DNA from: Paracoccaceae bacterium
GTDB taxonomy: Bacteria; Pseudomonadota; Alphaproteobacteria; Rhodobacterales; Rhodobacteraceae
DNA: 48,283 bases
Direction of reading: 5' to 3'
Assembly: GCA_902512685.1 (NCBI GenBank)
Contig: CABXKH010000009.1
Span: 1 to 48,283 of the forward strand
The position numbers and the translations under genes were made by a program. The notes beneath the pieces were generated by a model. That model made no database searches and was not told the origin of the DNA. It saw only the letters and a list, made by a program, of their open reading frames with translations. How positions within the stretch are numbered: position 1 is the first letter of the stretch; each line of letters opens with the position of its first letter. Of the stretch, positions 1 through 8,482 are shown piece after piece.

Positions 1-2
1 TA

Positions 3-95
3 AGAAGCAACTGCTTGATTGGCCTGCAAGATATAATGATTGATGCTCCTGTTTTGGACGATCAACCAGAAAACAATTTGGTTTCACAAGTTTAG
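3..95 (+). CDS. 3' end of an unidentified upstream gene (partial)
   Basis: An open frame enters from the left edge and stops at TAG 93-95, whose last bases merge into the GGAGG ribosome site of fliE. The visible tail (about 30 residues, ending in NNLVSQV) has no motif I recognise. A second frame ends earlier, at TGA 41-43, with a basic tail ending WPARYND, and could be the real gene end instead. In related clusters the gene before fliE is often a sigma-54 activator or a rod gene, but too little is visible to say. The tight link to fliE suggests co-transcription. Confidence 0.3.
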   Translation, partial: RSNCLIGLQDIMIDAPVLDDQPENNLVSQV

Positions 96-106
96 GAGGG
101 GGGAAG

Positions 107-448
107 ATGTCAGGAATTTCAGGCGTGAGTAGTTTGCAAGCAATTCAATCATCACATGATGCAGCTGTAAGCAAAAGTGACGCGATAAAACAAAAGCTAG
201 ATAGCGGAAGTGATGCAAAATCTGCATCCTTTGCCTTTGCAGATCGTTTAGAGCAATCGCTAAATTCCGTAGCGGATGCACAAAACCAAGCCGCACAATC
301 TGTTCGTGACTATGAACTCGGCCGGGAGCAAGATTTATCGAAGGTAATGATCGATCAACAAATTTCCTCGCTTGGCTTTCAACTCACTTTGAATGTCAGA
401 AACAAGGCACTTAGTGCCTACAAAGAAATAATGAATATGCCTGTTTAA
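107..448 (+). CDS. fliE: flagellar hook-basal body complex protein FliE
   Basis: FliE joins the MS-ring to the proximal rod and is an early export substrate. The 113-residue product has the normal length. Its C-terminus (VRNKALSAYKEIMNMPV) is the hallmark FliE ending, with the usual NK..AYKEIM..PV pattern. The start is fixed by a strong GGAGG site about 8 bases upstream. It is the first complete gene of a plus-strand fliE-F-G-H-I-J run, 19 bp ahead of fliF. No promoter is visible in the 106 bases before it, so it is probably read through from the gene cut by the window edge. Confidence 0.95.
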   Translation: MSGISGVSSLQAIQSSHDAAVSKSDAIKQKLDSGSDAKSASFAFADRLEQSLNSVADAQNQAAQSVRDYELGREQDLSKVMIDQQISSLGFQLTLNVRNKALSAYKEIMNMPV

Positions 449-467
449 TCAGGGGAAAAATGAAAAT

Positions 468-2282
468 ATGTCTGATACATCTACAAATGCTGTAAACGTG
501 GTCCCACAACAAACTGGTTTAATTTCCACAGTTGGTTCATCATTTCGGCAAGCCAATAATTTTTATCGGCAACCAGGTATTCAAAGGGCGCTACCGAGTA
601 TAGCTGCGGCGATAGTTGCAATACTGGGTATAATTATATTTACAACTTTACAAACACCTGATCGTACAACCCTTTTTGCATCCCTAAGTGAAAGTGAAAA
701 GTCACGTGTTTTTGATGCTTTGAAAAACAGTGGGATGGATGTTCAAATTGACCCTGCTACTGGGGAATTAACTGTTCCAGTCAATGATTATCATACCGCT
801 AAGCTCAATCTAGCAGCCCAAGGAATCCCTATGCAAGCAGCAGAGGGATATGGCACTCTTGACAATATGCCAATGGGCACAAGCAGGTCTTTGGAAAACT
901 TGAAGATCAAGCAATCATTAGAGTACGAACTTGCTCGATCTATTGGGGAAATAGAAACAATTTCAAATGCTAGAGTACATTTAGCAATTCCCGAAAGATC
1001 TGCATTTGCAAGAAATTCCCAAGAACCAAGTGCCTCGGTGTTTGTTGAATTGGGCGCTGGCCGTGCATTAAATTCGCAACAAGTAGAGGCGATAGTCAAC
1101 CTTGTGTCGTCTTCTGTTCCTAATTTGGGGAAAAACAAAGTTTCTATAGTAGACCAGTCTGGCCGTCTATTATCAAATGCCATAGAAGATCCAGCTTCAA
1201 CAGCATCAGAACTTCAATTTCAATATCGCATGCGTATAGAAAATATCTATCGTTCTAGAGTAGAGCGCCTTCTGACACCAATTGTCGGACCTGGCAATGT
1301 TTCATCTCAGGTCAATATTGAAATTGATTTCACTTCAATAGAAGTTACTGAAGACCGCGTTCTTCCAAATGACACTGTTTTGTTGAGCCAACAAACAAGC
1401 CGCGATGAAGAAGTAATGGGTAAATCAGGAGGTATTCCTGGAGCTATTAGCAACCAACCGCCCAGTGCGAGTACTTTTGAAACGGTAGATCAAGGTGCAG
1501 CTGCAACCACTGATCCTGCTACATCTGAAGAAGCCAATAAAGACAAAACTGTCGGCACATATGCGCCCGATAATTCAAACACTTCGTCACAACAGTCTCA
1601 GGAATTTAGCGAAACCAAACTTCGTTCGAGCAGTGAAGTTCAAAATTTTGAAGTTAGCAGGCAAATATCAACTAAAAAGATGCCTTCAGCAACAATTCAA
1701 AAAATAACCGTCGCTGTATTACTCCGGGAACAGACCACTGTTGACGCTAATGGAGAAGTCCAAACACTCAAAATAAGCGATGTAGAGAAAACCGAAATTC
1801 AAGATTTAGTCTCTAGCGCACTTGGGCTCACCCCGGAACGTGGCGATAAAGTAATCATCACTACCCGGCCCTTCGTGACAAAAATAATCGACGGCATCGA
1901 AACCAAATGGTACGAAGAGGTATGGCTTAAAGACTTGGCGAACAAATCTTTGATGCTATTGATTATAACGGTTGTGTCTCTAGCTGTTATTCGACCTTTG
2001 CTATCTCGTCTACTGACGCCTTCGCAAGATTCGCTTAAAGCATCATTCGCCGAGGCAAGTTTAGAAGATTTAGAAAACATGGAACTTGAGGAAGGGCAAT
2101 CCTTGGAGGATCTCAAGGCCAAACTTAAACCCAAAAAGGCCACCATTTCGGCCGAGATGCTGGATACGGCAAACTCATACGATGATAAAGTGGCTTTGAT
2201 CCGGATGATGGTATCAGATGAAGCAGGCAGGGTTTCAAACGTTTTCAAAGCAATGATGCAAGACGACCTTGATGTGATATAG
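468..2282 (+). CDS. fliF: flagellar M-ring protein FliF
   Basis: FliF forms the inner-membrane MS-ring on which the flagellum is built. The 604-residue product has a cytoplasmic N-terminus, a membrane segment near residues 42-62, and a long periplasmic part carrying the ring-building motifs that resemble SctJ/YscJ (ARVHLAIPERSAFAR, near 168-182). A Ser/Thr/Gln-rich disordered loop lies around 310-385. A second membrane segment sits near 495-515, followed by an acidic cytoplasmic tail ending MMQDDLDVI, the FliG-binding end. Length and layout match the family. It lies between fliE and fliG with short gaps, consistent with one transcript. Confidence 0.97.
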   Translation: MSDTSTNAVNVVPQQTGLISTVGSSFRQANNFYRQPGIQRALPSIAAAIVAILGIIIFTTLQTPDRTTLFASLSESEKSRVFDALKNSGMDVQIDPATGELTVPVNDYHTAKLNLAAQGIPMQAAEGYGTLDNMPMGTSRSLENLKIKQSLEYELARSIGEIETISNARVHLAIPERSAFARNSQEPSASVFVELGAGRALNSQQVEAIVNLVSSSVPNLGKNKVSIVDQSGRLLSNAIEDPASTASELQFQYRMRIENIYRSRVERLLTPIVGPGNVSSQVNIEIDFTSIEVTEDRVLPNDTVLLSQQTSRDEEVMGKSGGIPGAISNQPPSASTFETVDQGAAATTDPATSEEANKDKTVGTYAPDNSNTSSQQSQEFSETKLRSSSEVQNFEVSRQISTKKMPSATIQKITVAVLLREQTTVDANGEVQTLKISDVEKTEIQDLVSSALGLTPERGDKVIITTRPFVTKIIDGIETKWYEEVWLKDLANKSLMLLIITVVSLAVIRPLLSRLLTPSQDSLKASFAEASLEDLENMELEEGQSLEDLKAKLKPKKATISAEMLDTANSYDDKVALIRMMVSDEAGRVSNVFKAMMQDDLDVI

Positions 2283-2297
2283 TAAAGGTAAGAACAG

Positions 2298-3326
2298 ATG
2301 GCAGAAGCAGCTATAGATAACGCGGAACAGATTGAACTGACTGGCACTCAAAAGTCTGCCATTCTAATGATGTTGCTTGGTGAGGATGAGGCAGCAGAAG
2401 TTTTAAAAAACCTTTCCCCGCGGGAAGTTCAGCACCTCGGTACTGCAATGTATTCGGTGCAAACCGTCGATCAAGAAACGGTGAATTCCGTATTAGACGA
2501 ATTTTTGGAAATTATTAAAAAACAAACAAGCATTGGCATGGGAGCAGGAAATTATATTAGAAACGTCCTTAATAAAGCCCTTGGAGATGATAAAGCGCAA
2601 TCAGTATTAAGCCGTATCACGCCTGCAAGCAGTGAACGACCCATTGAAATTTTGGATTGGATGGATGCACGTTCAATTGCTGAATTGGTGCAAGATGAGC
2701 ATCCTCAAATCGTTGCGCTGATAATTTCATATCTTGATTATGGCTTGGCTTCTGACGTGCTCGGCCTTTTGGACATAAATTTACAATCTGAAGTCATTAC
2801 GCGGATTGCGACATTGGAAATGGTCGATCCAGAAGCACTAAAAGAACTAGAAAAGGTAATGCAGCGTAAATTCAAAGCCAATACGAGTTTACGTTCATCA
2901 CAAGTTGGAGGCGTTAAGGCCGCAGCCAAAATCATGAACTTTACAAAAGAGGCCATGGAAAAACGTATCCTCACGGATGTGAAGAAAGTTGATAAAGACT
3001 TGATGCAGGCCATTCAAGACAACATGTTCACCTTTGAAAACCTTGGCATGTCAGATGATCGTTCTCTGCAAACCCTGTTGAGAAGCACTGAAGCAGAAGA
3101 CCTCATCCTCTCGCTAAAAGGTGCAGACGAAGTGCTGCGCGAAAAACTGTTTGGCTGCATGTCAACCCGCGCCGCTGCCAACATTCAAGATGAAATGGAA
3201 GCATTGGGACCAATTCGCCTCACCGAAGTTCAAAATGCTCAAAAACGCATCATTGCAGTTGCACGTAAAATGTCTGACGAAGGAACAATCGTTCTGGCAG
3301 GTCGTGGCGGCGATGAAATGGTATAG
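2298..3326 (+). CDS. fliG: flagellar motor switch protein FliG
   Basis: FliG is the rotor protein that contacts both FliF and the stator. The 342-residue product shows the N-terminal FliF-binding domain, the conserved EHPQ motif of the middle domain at residues 134-137, and the C-terminal torque helix region (about 285-335) with alternating charged residues. An AGGTAAG-type site precedes the ATG. Only 15 bp separate it from fliF and 2 bp from fliH, so translation is probably coupled. The stator genes motA and motB are encoded further along in this window on the other strand. Confidence 0.97.
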   Translation: MAEAAIDNAEQIELTGTQKSAILMMLLGEDEAAEVLKNLSPREVQHLGTAMYSVQTVDQETVNSVLDEFLEIIKKQTSIGMGAGNYIRNVLNKALGDDKAQSVLSRITPASSERPIEILDWMDARSIAELVQDEHPQIVALIISYLDYGLASDVLGLLDINLQSEVITRIATLEMVDPEALKELEKVMQRKFKANTSLRSSQVGGVKAAAKIMNFTKEAMEKRILTDVKKVDKDLMQAIQDNMFTFENLGMSDDRSLQTLLRSTEAEDLILSLKGADEVLREKLFGCMSTRAAANIQDEMEALGPIRLTEVQNAQKRIIAVARKMSDEGTIVLAGRGGDEMV

Positions 3327-3328
3327 TT

Positions 3329-4174
3329 ATGAGCCAGGCGCACAGTAAATTTTCCACTCTAGATACGGATAAGCACACCCGAGTTGCGGATGCAATAAAG
3401 TCCGCTTTATCGGCAGGCTTTGTATCCGAAAAGAAGACAACTCCTGATAACCAAACATTTGTACGTAAGTCTATCACCCAGTTTGTTCGGGAAAAAATTA
3501 CCATTGAAGATTTAAGTGGAGAGCGACTTTCCACCCCTGAATTAGATCAAAAAGACGTCACTAATGCAAAAGAAAGTGATCCTGAACTCGTTGATACCGA
3601 GGCGCCTCAAGAAGAAGAAGGCGCGCCCAAAGACACGGCTGAGGAAATACTAGAATCACTACATGAACCCACAGAAGAGGATGGGGATAATGCCGAGATT
3701 ATCGAGCCCGATCAAAATACAGAAGCTTACGAAGAAGGCTTTTCTGCCGGGCGCGCAGCTGCATTAAGCGAACTAGAGGAACAGCGTATAGAGCACCTTA
3801 ACGTCCTTAAATCAATTTCCGAGAGACTTCAGAATGATTCTTGTTTCGATTTTGATGACATTTCATCCAAAGTCCTCGATACAGTTTATGCTCTCTCAAG
3901 TGAGAGATGCGGCTTGGCCATTGAAAGCGATGTTACGGGCTTTTTGAAGCATGTCGAAAAACAACTTGATCAAATCAAGTCCCTTTCAAATGAAAAAAGG
4001 GTTTCATTTAATTCAGAGGACTTAAAGACGCTGCAGTCTTTCGGAGAATTTGAAGAGCTTTTTCAAGGTGTAGATATTAAAAGTGATGACACTCTCAATC
4101 GAGGGGACGTCATTGTGAAAGTCGGCGGCGTTGAAATACGTGATACCCCATTTTCTGATCATGAAAATAGGTGA
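3329..4174 (+). CDS. fliH: flagellar assembly protein FliH
   Basis: FliH is the regulator of the FliI export ATPase and links it to the C-ring. The 281-residue product has a long, acidic, low-complexity N-terminal half (about 60-130) and then the FliH signature YEEGFSAGRAAALSELEE near residue 132, the start of the GxxxG/AxxxG-type helix. The C-terminal half is a short FliH/VATPase-E-like domain. FliH is poorly conserved, so position between fliG and fliI is a strong part of the call. It starts 2 bp after fliG and ends 3 bp before fliI. Confidence 0.88.
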   Translation: MSQAHSKFSTLDTDKHTRVADAIKSALSAGFVSEKKTTPDNQTFVRKSITQFVREKITIEDLSGERLSTPELDQKDVTNAKESDPELVDTEAPQEEEGAPKDTAEEILESLHEPTEEDGDNAEIIEPDQNTEAYEEGFSAGRAAALSELEEQRIEHLNVLKSISERLQNDSCFDFDDISSKVLDTVYALSSERCGLAIESDVTGFLKHVEKQLDQIKSLSNEKRVSFNSEDLKTLQSFGEFEELFQGVDIKSDDTLNRGDVIVKVGGVEIRDTPFSDHENR

Positions 4175-4177
4175 AGA

Positions 4178-5512
4178 ATGTCTGATTTTACCAGCGAAAT
4201 TTTGCGTGATTTAGATAGAAAACTGGATCCCTCAAAGCGCTCAAAAATGTCAGGAAAAGTCCTCAAATTTGATGGCTTAACTGCACATTGCGATGGCTTT
4301 CCTGCCCGTGTGGGATCTATTTGCAAAATCGAAACTGGCTCAAATACAGATGTATTTGCAGAAGTCATCAGTTTTAAGGATGGCTTAAACCAGCTGGTTG
4401 TCTTCGACTTGGCCGCGGGAATCCGTGCAGGGGATCGAGTTACTCTAGTTGAGGAAGGCCAGTCCATAGAGGTGGGAGACAAACTATTAGGACGTGTTTT
4501 TGATGCCATGGGAAGCCCTTTGGATGGGCGTCCCCAACCACATGCTCCGTATGAATGGCCATTACATGGAACATTAATCAATCCTTTAGAGCGTCGCCAT
4601 ATTTCTTCTGCTTTGGATGTCGGCGTCAAATCCATTAACGGACTGCTATCGATTGCAAAAGGTCAACGCGTCGGGATTGTTGCCGGATCTGGAGTTGGTA
4701 AATCTGTATTGCTCAGCATGATTACAAAACACAGTGAAGCAGATGTCATAGTTGTTGGCCTCATTGGTGAGAGATCTCGGGAAGTTTTGGAATTTATTGA
4801 TAATGTCTTTGACAAGAAAACTCGTGAAAAGCTATGCGCAGTCGCTGTGCCAGCAGATCGGTCCCCGCTTTTAAGGATAAGAGGCGCAAATCGGGCAACG
4901 GCGATAGCCGAGTATTTTCGTGATCAAGGTAAAAATGTACTGTTAATTATGGACTCTTTAACACGTGTAGCACATGCGCGTCGGGAAATAGGCCTCGCTT
5001 TGGGCGAACTGCCAACTTCAAAGGGATATCCAGCTTCAGTAAATGCACTTATTTCTGGTCTAATAGAACGCGCTGGTATGGGCACTGAGAAATGTAAGGG
5101 ATCAATAACCGGCATTTACACTGTTTTGGCAGACGGAGATGACGCAAATGATCCGGTTGTCGATACTGCTCGGGCTATTTTGGATGGGCATGTGGTATTG
5201 AACAGAGAATATGCCAACCTAGGTATCTACCCAGCCATAGATATATCTCATTCAATCAGTCGTGTTATGGTAAATGTTGCAAGTGCAGAGCAAATTGAAT
5301 TGGCAAATAAACTCAAAAAGCTGATAAGTGTATATAACGAAAACAAAGATTTAATTTTAATGGGCGGCTATGCTCCAGGCCAAGACAAGGACCTTGATAT
5401 TGCCTATAAAAAATGGCCAGATATCGTTGAATTTCTAAAACAAAAACCAACTGAAGTAGTTTCATTTGAAGATGCTGTTTCAGCTATGAGAAACCTTCTA
5501 AGGGAGGTTTAA
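4178..5512 (+). CDS. fliI: flagellum-specific ATP synthase FliI (export ATPase)
   Basis: FliI is the ATPase of the flagellar type III export apparatus and is related to the F1 beta subunit. The 444-residue product has the Walker A loop AGSGVGKS at residues 169-176 and Walker B NVLLIMD at about 253-259, followed by SLTRVAHARREIGLALGE, typical of T3SS ATPases. The segment GIYTVLADGDDANDP is the FliI/SctN-type signature. Length is normal. It is tightly packed between fliH and fliJ; the TAA stop is directly followed by the GTG of fliJ. Confidence 0.97.
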   Translation: MSDFTSEILRDLDRKLDPSKRSKMSGKVLKFDGLTAHCDGFPARVGSICKIETGSNTDVFAEVISFKDGLNQLVVFDLAAGIRAGDRVTLVEEGQSIEVGDKLLGRVFDAMGSPLDGRPQPHAPYEWPLHGTLINPLERRHISSALDVGVKSINGLLSIAKGQRVGIVAGSGVGKSVLLSMITKHSEADVIVVGLIGERSREVLEFIDNVFDKKTREKLCAVAVPADRSPLLRIRGANRATAIAEYFRDQGKNVLLIMDSLTRVAHARREIGLALGELPTSKGYPASVNALISGLIERAGMGTEKCKGSITGIYTVLADGDDANDPVVDTARAILDGHVVLNREYANLGIYPAIDISHSISRVMVNVASAEQIELANKLKKLISVYNENKDLILMGGYAPGQDKDLDIAYKKWPDIVEFLKQKPTEVVSFEDAVSAMRNLLREV

Positions 5513-5932
5513 GTGCAGCCAGGGAGGAAAAAGTCAGTTCTTGAGAAAATTTCAAGAAAGAATATGGCTTCCTCTATTAAGCTAAGGTCCGAGCTCATTA
5601 GTCAAAAGGACCAACTCGCTGAGTTGGAAGAAATGGTTGATCGAGTTCGAGAATTGCAAGAAAATTCTTCCGAGTATTCTTATGATACACCTTCTCAATT
5701 GCGAGCGGATAGATGGTATTCGTCTAAACTCGCAGATCAAATGAAAATACTGAAAGCTAGGGTTGAATTTATCCAGAAAGAAATTCAGAACTTATACTTA
5801 ATCACGAAGAAGGATGATTTGAAAAGGAAAAAAATTGAACGTTTGATTTCTGAAGCAAATACACTTTTGCAAAGAGATGCTGAGAAAGAGTTAGAAAAAA
5901 AGGCAACCTTTCAGCAACCCAAACTACCATGA
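5513..5932 (+). CDS. fliJ: flagellar export protein FliJ
   Basis: FliJ is a small coiled-coil protein that sits in the FliI hexamer and helps substrate delivery. The 139-residue product is almost wholly helical and charged, as expected. The frame opens with GTG directly after the fliI stop; an internal ATG at 5564 (residue 18) is an alternative start. The GGGAGG just before the fliI stop could serve the GTG. The assignment rests on coiled-coil composition, size and position; sequence conservation in FliJ is low. It is the last gene of the fliE-J run: a 118-bp gap with a sigma-54 promoter separates it from fliK. Confidence 0.85.
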   Translation: MQPGRKKSVLEKISRKNMASSIKLRSELISQKDQLAELEEMVDRVRELQENSSEYSYDTPSQLRADRWYSSKLADQMKILKARVEFIQKEIQNLYLITKKDDLKRKKIERLISEANTLLQRDAEKELEKKATFQQPKLP

Positions 5933-5999
5933 AAGCACTTATTTGCGCCAAATATTTGGGATGCTATTCTACCATAATTATCTAAATCCTCCCAAAAGA

Positions 6000-6015
6000 T
6001 GGCATATTACTTGCA
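6000..6015 (+). promoter_or_regulatory. sigma-54 promoter of fliK
   Basis: The bases TGGCATATTACTTGCA match the sigma-54 consensus TGGCAC-N5-TTGCA at all but one position, with exact GG-N10-GC spacing. Transcription would begin near 6026, about 25 bases before the fliK ATG at 6051. It lies in the only real gap between fliE and fliN. Confidence 0.85.
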
Positions 6016-6050
6016 GTCTTTATTTATGAGTTGGTGAAGGCAGCATCGAA

Positions 6051-6842
6051 ATGAGTCTGGCAAACATACCTTTGATTGAACTGAATAAATCAGTTTCCAC
6101 TTCTTTTAGTGGCACTAATTCGTGTGAAGAATCGGAGCTCGGTGAAGATTTTTCAAGTATCCTAACGGGACCCCTTGGACAAAAAAATAAAAAGGGGCAG
6201 ATATTAGATTCTCCTCTTTCAGAAGATACCCAGAAATCCGAAAAGCTTACCAAGCTCGTTGCTAAGCTAAATAACGCTAATGCATTAGAGCAAAGCGATT
6301 TGCTTCTTGAAGGCGCGCTGGAATTTGGAGGGTTAGAAAATTTAATTGCTGAATTTGAATCGCAAGGTGGAAAAAACATATCTCTATCCGTTGCACATGA
6401 AAATTCTGTCGTGGAAAATAATAAAGAAGTTCACGACTTTTTATCTCTTATCGCAGATTTTAGAAAGCAAATCATAAAAACCAATGAAAGTGAAATCCAC
6501 TTGGGTTCTAGCTCAACTCTAGAACCTAATCCGGGAGAACTCATCCAAGAGAATAGGGTTGAAGCAACACCTCTAAATTTACCTGAACATTCAAGAACAG
6601 CTAATGCAGCCTATCCAAATGAAAAACTGCAACTCACTTTTGCAAAAAGTGACTTTCCAATTGAGCTTCTGGCTAAACCTGGGAGTTCTGAAAAGCTTGA
6701 ACTATCCATCTCTTCAGAACATAGCACGGTGCTAGAAGCTGATCCTGATTTATCTGTCATACCAATAAAACTAGAAACATCTATCTCTTCAGAACATAGC
6801 ACGGTGCTAGAAGCTGATCCTGATTTATCTGTCATACCTTAA
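6051..6842 (+). CDS. fliK: FliK hook-length control protein, N-terminal part (ends at an in-frame stop)
   Basis: This 263-codon frame is the 5' part of a split fliK. Only the 3' part carries the recognisable Flg_hook domain, and both lie in the same reading frame. It starts at ATG 6051 after a GAAGG site and a sigma-54 promoter. The N-terminal 215 residues are acidic, Ser/Asn-rich and low in complexity, as in FliK export regions. From residue 216 it runs into 25-residue repeats (core VLEADPDLSVIP). In the second repeat the usual codons CCT ATA are replaced by CCT TAA, which ends the frame at 6840-6842. Either the gene is inactivated, or a shortened N-terminal product is made. Confidence 0.75.
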   Translation: MSLANIPLIELNKSVSTSFSGTNSCEESELGEDFSSILTGPLGQKNKKGQILDSPLSEDTQKSEKLTKLVAKLNNANALEQSDLLLEGALEFGGLENLIAEFESQGGKNISLSVAHENSVVENNKEVHDFLSLIADFRKQIIKTNESEIHLGSSSTLEPNPGELIQENRVEATPLNLPEHSRTANAAYPNEKLQLTFAKSDFPIELLAKPGSSEKLELSISSEHSTVLEADPDLSVIPIKLETSISSEHSTVLEADPDLSVIP

Positions 6843-7180
6843 AAACTAGAAACATCTATCTCTTCAGAACATAGCGCGGTGCTAGAAGCTGATCCTGATT
6901 TATCTGTCATACCAAAAAAACTAGAAACATCTATCTCTTAAGAGCATAGCACGGTGCTAGAAGCTGATCCTGATTTATCTGTCATACCAAAAAAACTAGA
7001 AACATCTATCTCTTCAGACCATAGCCCGGTGCTAGAAGCTGATCCTGGTTTATCTGTCATACCTATAAAACTAGAAACATCTATCTCTTCAGATCATAGC
7101 TCGGTGCTAGAAGCTGATCCTGATTTATCTGTCATACCTATAAAACTAGAAACATCTATCTCTTTAGAACATAGCGCTGG
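6696..7180 (+). repeat. 75-bp tandem repeat array inside fliK (6 units plus a partial seventh)
   Basis: Units begin at 6696, 6771, 6846, 6921, 6996 and 7071, each exactly 75 bp, with a 35-bp partial unit at 7146. Each encodes 25 residues with the core SSEHSTVLEADPDLSVIP. As 75 is a multiple of three, gain or loss of units keeps the frame. Units are nearly identical, with scattered point changes, which suggests recent expansion by slippage or unequal crossing-over. Two units carry TAA stops, at 6840-6842 and 6939-6941. Confidence 0.95.
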
Positions 7181-8468
7181 TGTGCAAGATGAACTTACTG
7201 AAGCGACTGATACCTCAACCTCTGAGGAAAAAATTGTTAAGCTCTCTTCTCTTCCTGCAACAGTTAAAGAAAAGCAAGTTATAGGAGATCCCCAACCAAA
7301 AAATACGGTCATGGACAGAAATCTTGTGGATAAAATAGCTTTATCACAAACGGCCACTGAAAGTGAACCCAAAAGGCCTTTGGTTGATCGGGGCGATATC
7401 CATGGTAAACAAACAATCTCCTTTTCTACTCAGGAAAGAAAAAATCTGAAAACAGAAAAGTCAGAAAAAGCGCCTTCGGCAATGAAAACTGATGGCAATC
7501 AGAATGTAGGACAGACCTCGGAACAGACAGCTAAGAAAATATCGCTTGGGAATGGAAATAAATCCAAATTTGATGCGGTTATCAAATCCCCTAATGAAAA
7601 AAATATCAAGAATACGACGATTATTAAGGGATCGGAAAACGCAGATCAAAAACCCGTTCTTGAAGAACGCCAACCTACGCTAAATGTCATATCTGATCCC
7701 CAAAAGTACAAAGCATTCTCTGACGATGCCTTTCGCCTGCGGTCCCCGGAAATGAGGAGCACGAAGAGTTCTCTTAAAGGTCGCGACAAGACGAGTTTTG
7801 CAGTTAGCGAGGTAACAGCATCATTTACCCAAGCAATAGGCTCTTCAAATAAATCCCAATCATCAAGAAATGCGGCAAGCGAAGTTAAATTTGAACAGGC
7901 CTCGGTGGAAATCTTGGCTCCACGGCCTCTGACAGTACAAGCAAACAGTTCAACAGCAAGCGGGTCAAATTCTCCTTCTCTCGAAATTCTTGAAAAATGG
8001 GTGGATAGTCAACTTGATCTAAACTCGCGTGGTTGGGTTTCAAACTTGTCAAAAAGCATGTTATCCGCACTAGCGCGAGGCCAGCAGAGATTAACTTTTA
8101 CCTTATCCCCAGATTCTTTGGGAAAAGTAAACGTTACGTTTGCCCACGGGGTTAAAGGTTTGGATATACGAATTAATGCAGAGCGCCAAGCTACAGCCTC
8201 TCTTATTGGCGATGCAGAAGCTAAACTTGTTTCCAGTATTGAAGCCGCTGGCCAACGTGTTGCCTCTGTGACATGCAGTTCTTCAAATTCGTTCGAAAGT
8301 GCCTATAACTCCAGTCAAAACTCAAGCTCGAACGCAAACAGTGAAAATTCTGGTGAAAACCCAAAGTCTCAAACCAGCAAGCCTGGGCAAAGTGTTGAAA
8401 AGGCAGATAGTACTGAGACAGTTGGAAAATCAAACGACGATGATACAATCGTAAATATAATGATATAG
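6954..8468 (+). CDS. fliK: FliK hook-length control protein, C-terminal part
   Basis: This 504-codon frame is in phase with the upstream FliK part and holds the conserved C-terminal Flg_hook domain, which switches export specificity when the hook is complete. The domain lies near residues 360-450: a helix, then the LxFxLxPxxLGxVxV-type strand (RLTFTLSPDSLGKVNV), then a second helix. A Ser/Asn-rich tail follows. The first available start is GTG 6954, inside a repeat unit; AAGAG at 6940-6944 lies 9 bases ahead and overlaps the TAA stop. Without re-initiation, this domain would not be made from the upstream start. Confidence 0.75.
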   Translation: MLEADPDLSVIPKKLETSISSDHSPVLEADPGLSVIPIKLETSISSDHSSVLEADPDLSVIPIKLETSISLEHSAGVQDELTEATDTSTSEEKIVKLSSLPATVKEKQVIGDPQPKNTVMDRNLVDKIALSQTATESEPKRPLVDRGDIHGKQTISFSTQERKNLKTEKSEKAPSAMKTDGNQNVGQTSEQTAKKISLGNGNKSKFDAVIKSPNEKNIKNTTIIKGSENADQKPVLEERQPTLNVISDPQKYKAFSDDAFRLRSPEMRSTKSSLKGRDKTSFAVSEVTASFTQAIGSSNKSQSSRNAASEVKFEQASVEILAPRPLTVQANSSTASGSNSPSLEILEKWVDSQLDLNSRGWVSNLSKSMLSALARGQQRLTFTLSPDSLGKVNVTFAHGVKGLDIRINAERQATASLIGDAEAKLVSSIEAAGQRVASVTCSSSNSFESAYNSSQNSSSNANSENSGENPKSQTSKPGQSVEKADSTETVGKSNDDDTIVNIMI

Positions 8469-8482
8469 TTGAGGACAAAGCT

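Noticed and set aside
6840..6941. Stop codon recoding (selenocysteine, pyrrolysine or altered code) in fliK
   Set aside because: Both stops are TAA, which neither system reads, and all other genes end in normal stops.
6696..7180. 75-bp array as a CRISPR
   Set aside because: Units are contiguous with no variable spacers and lie inside the fliK frame; it is a coding tandem repeat.
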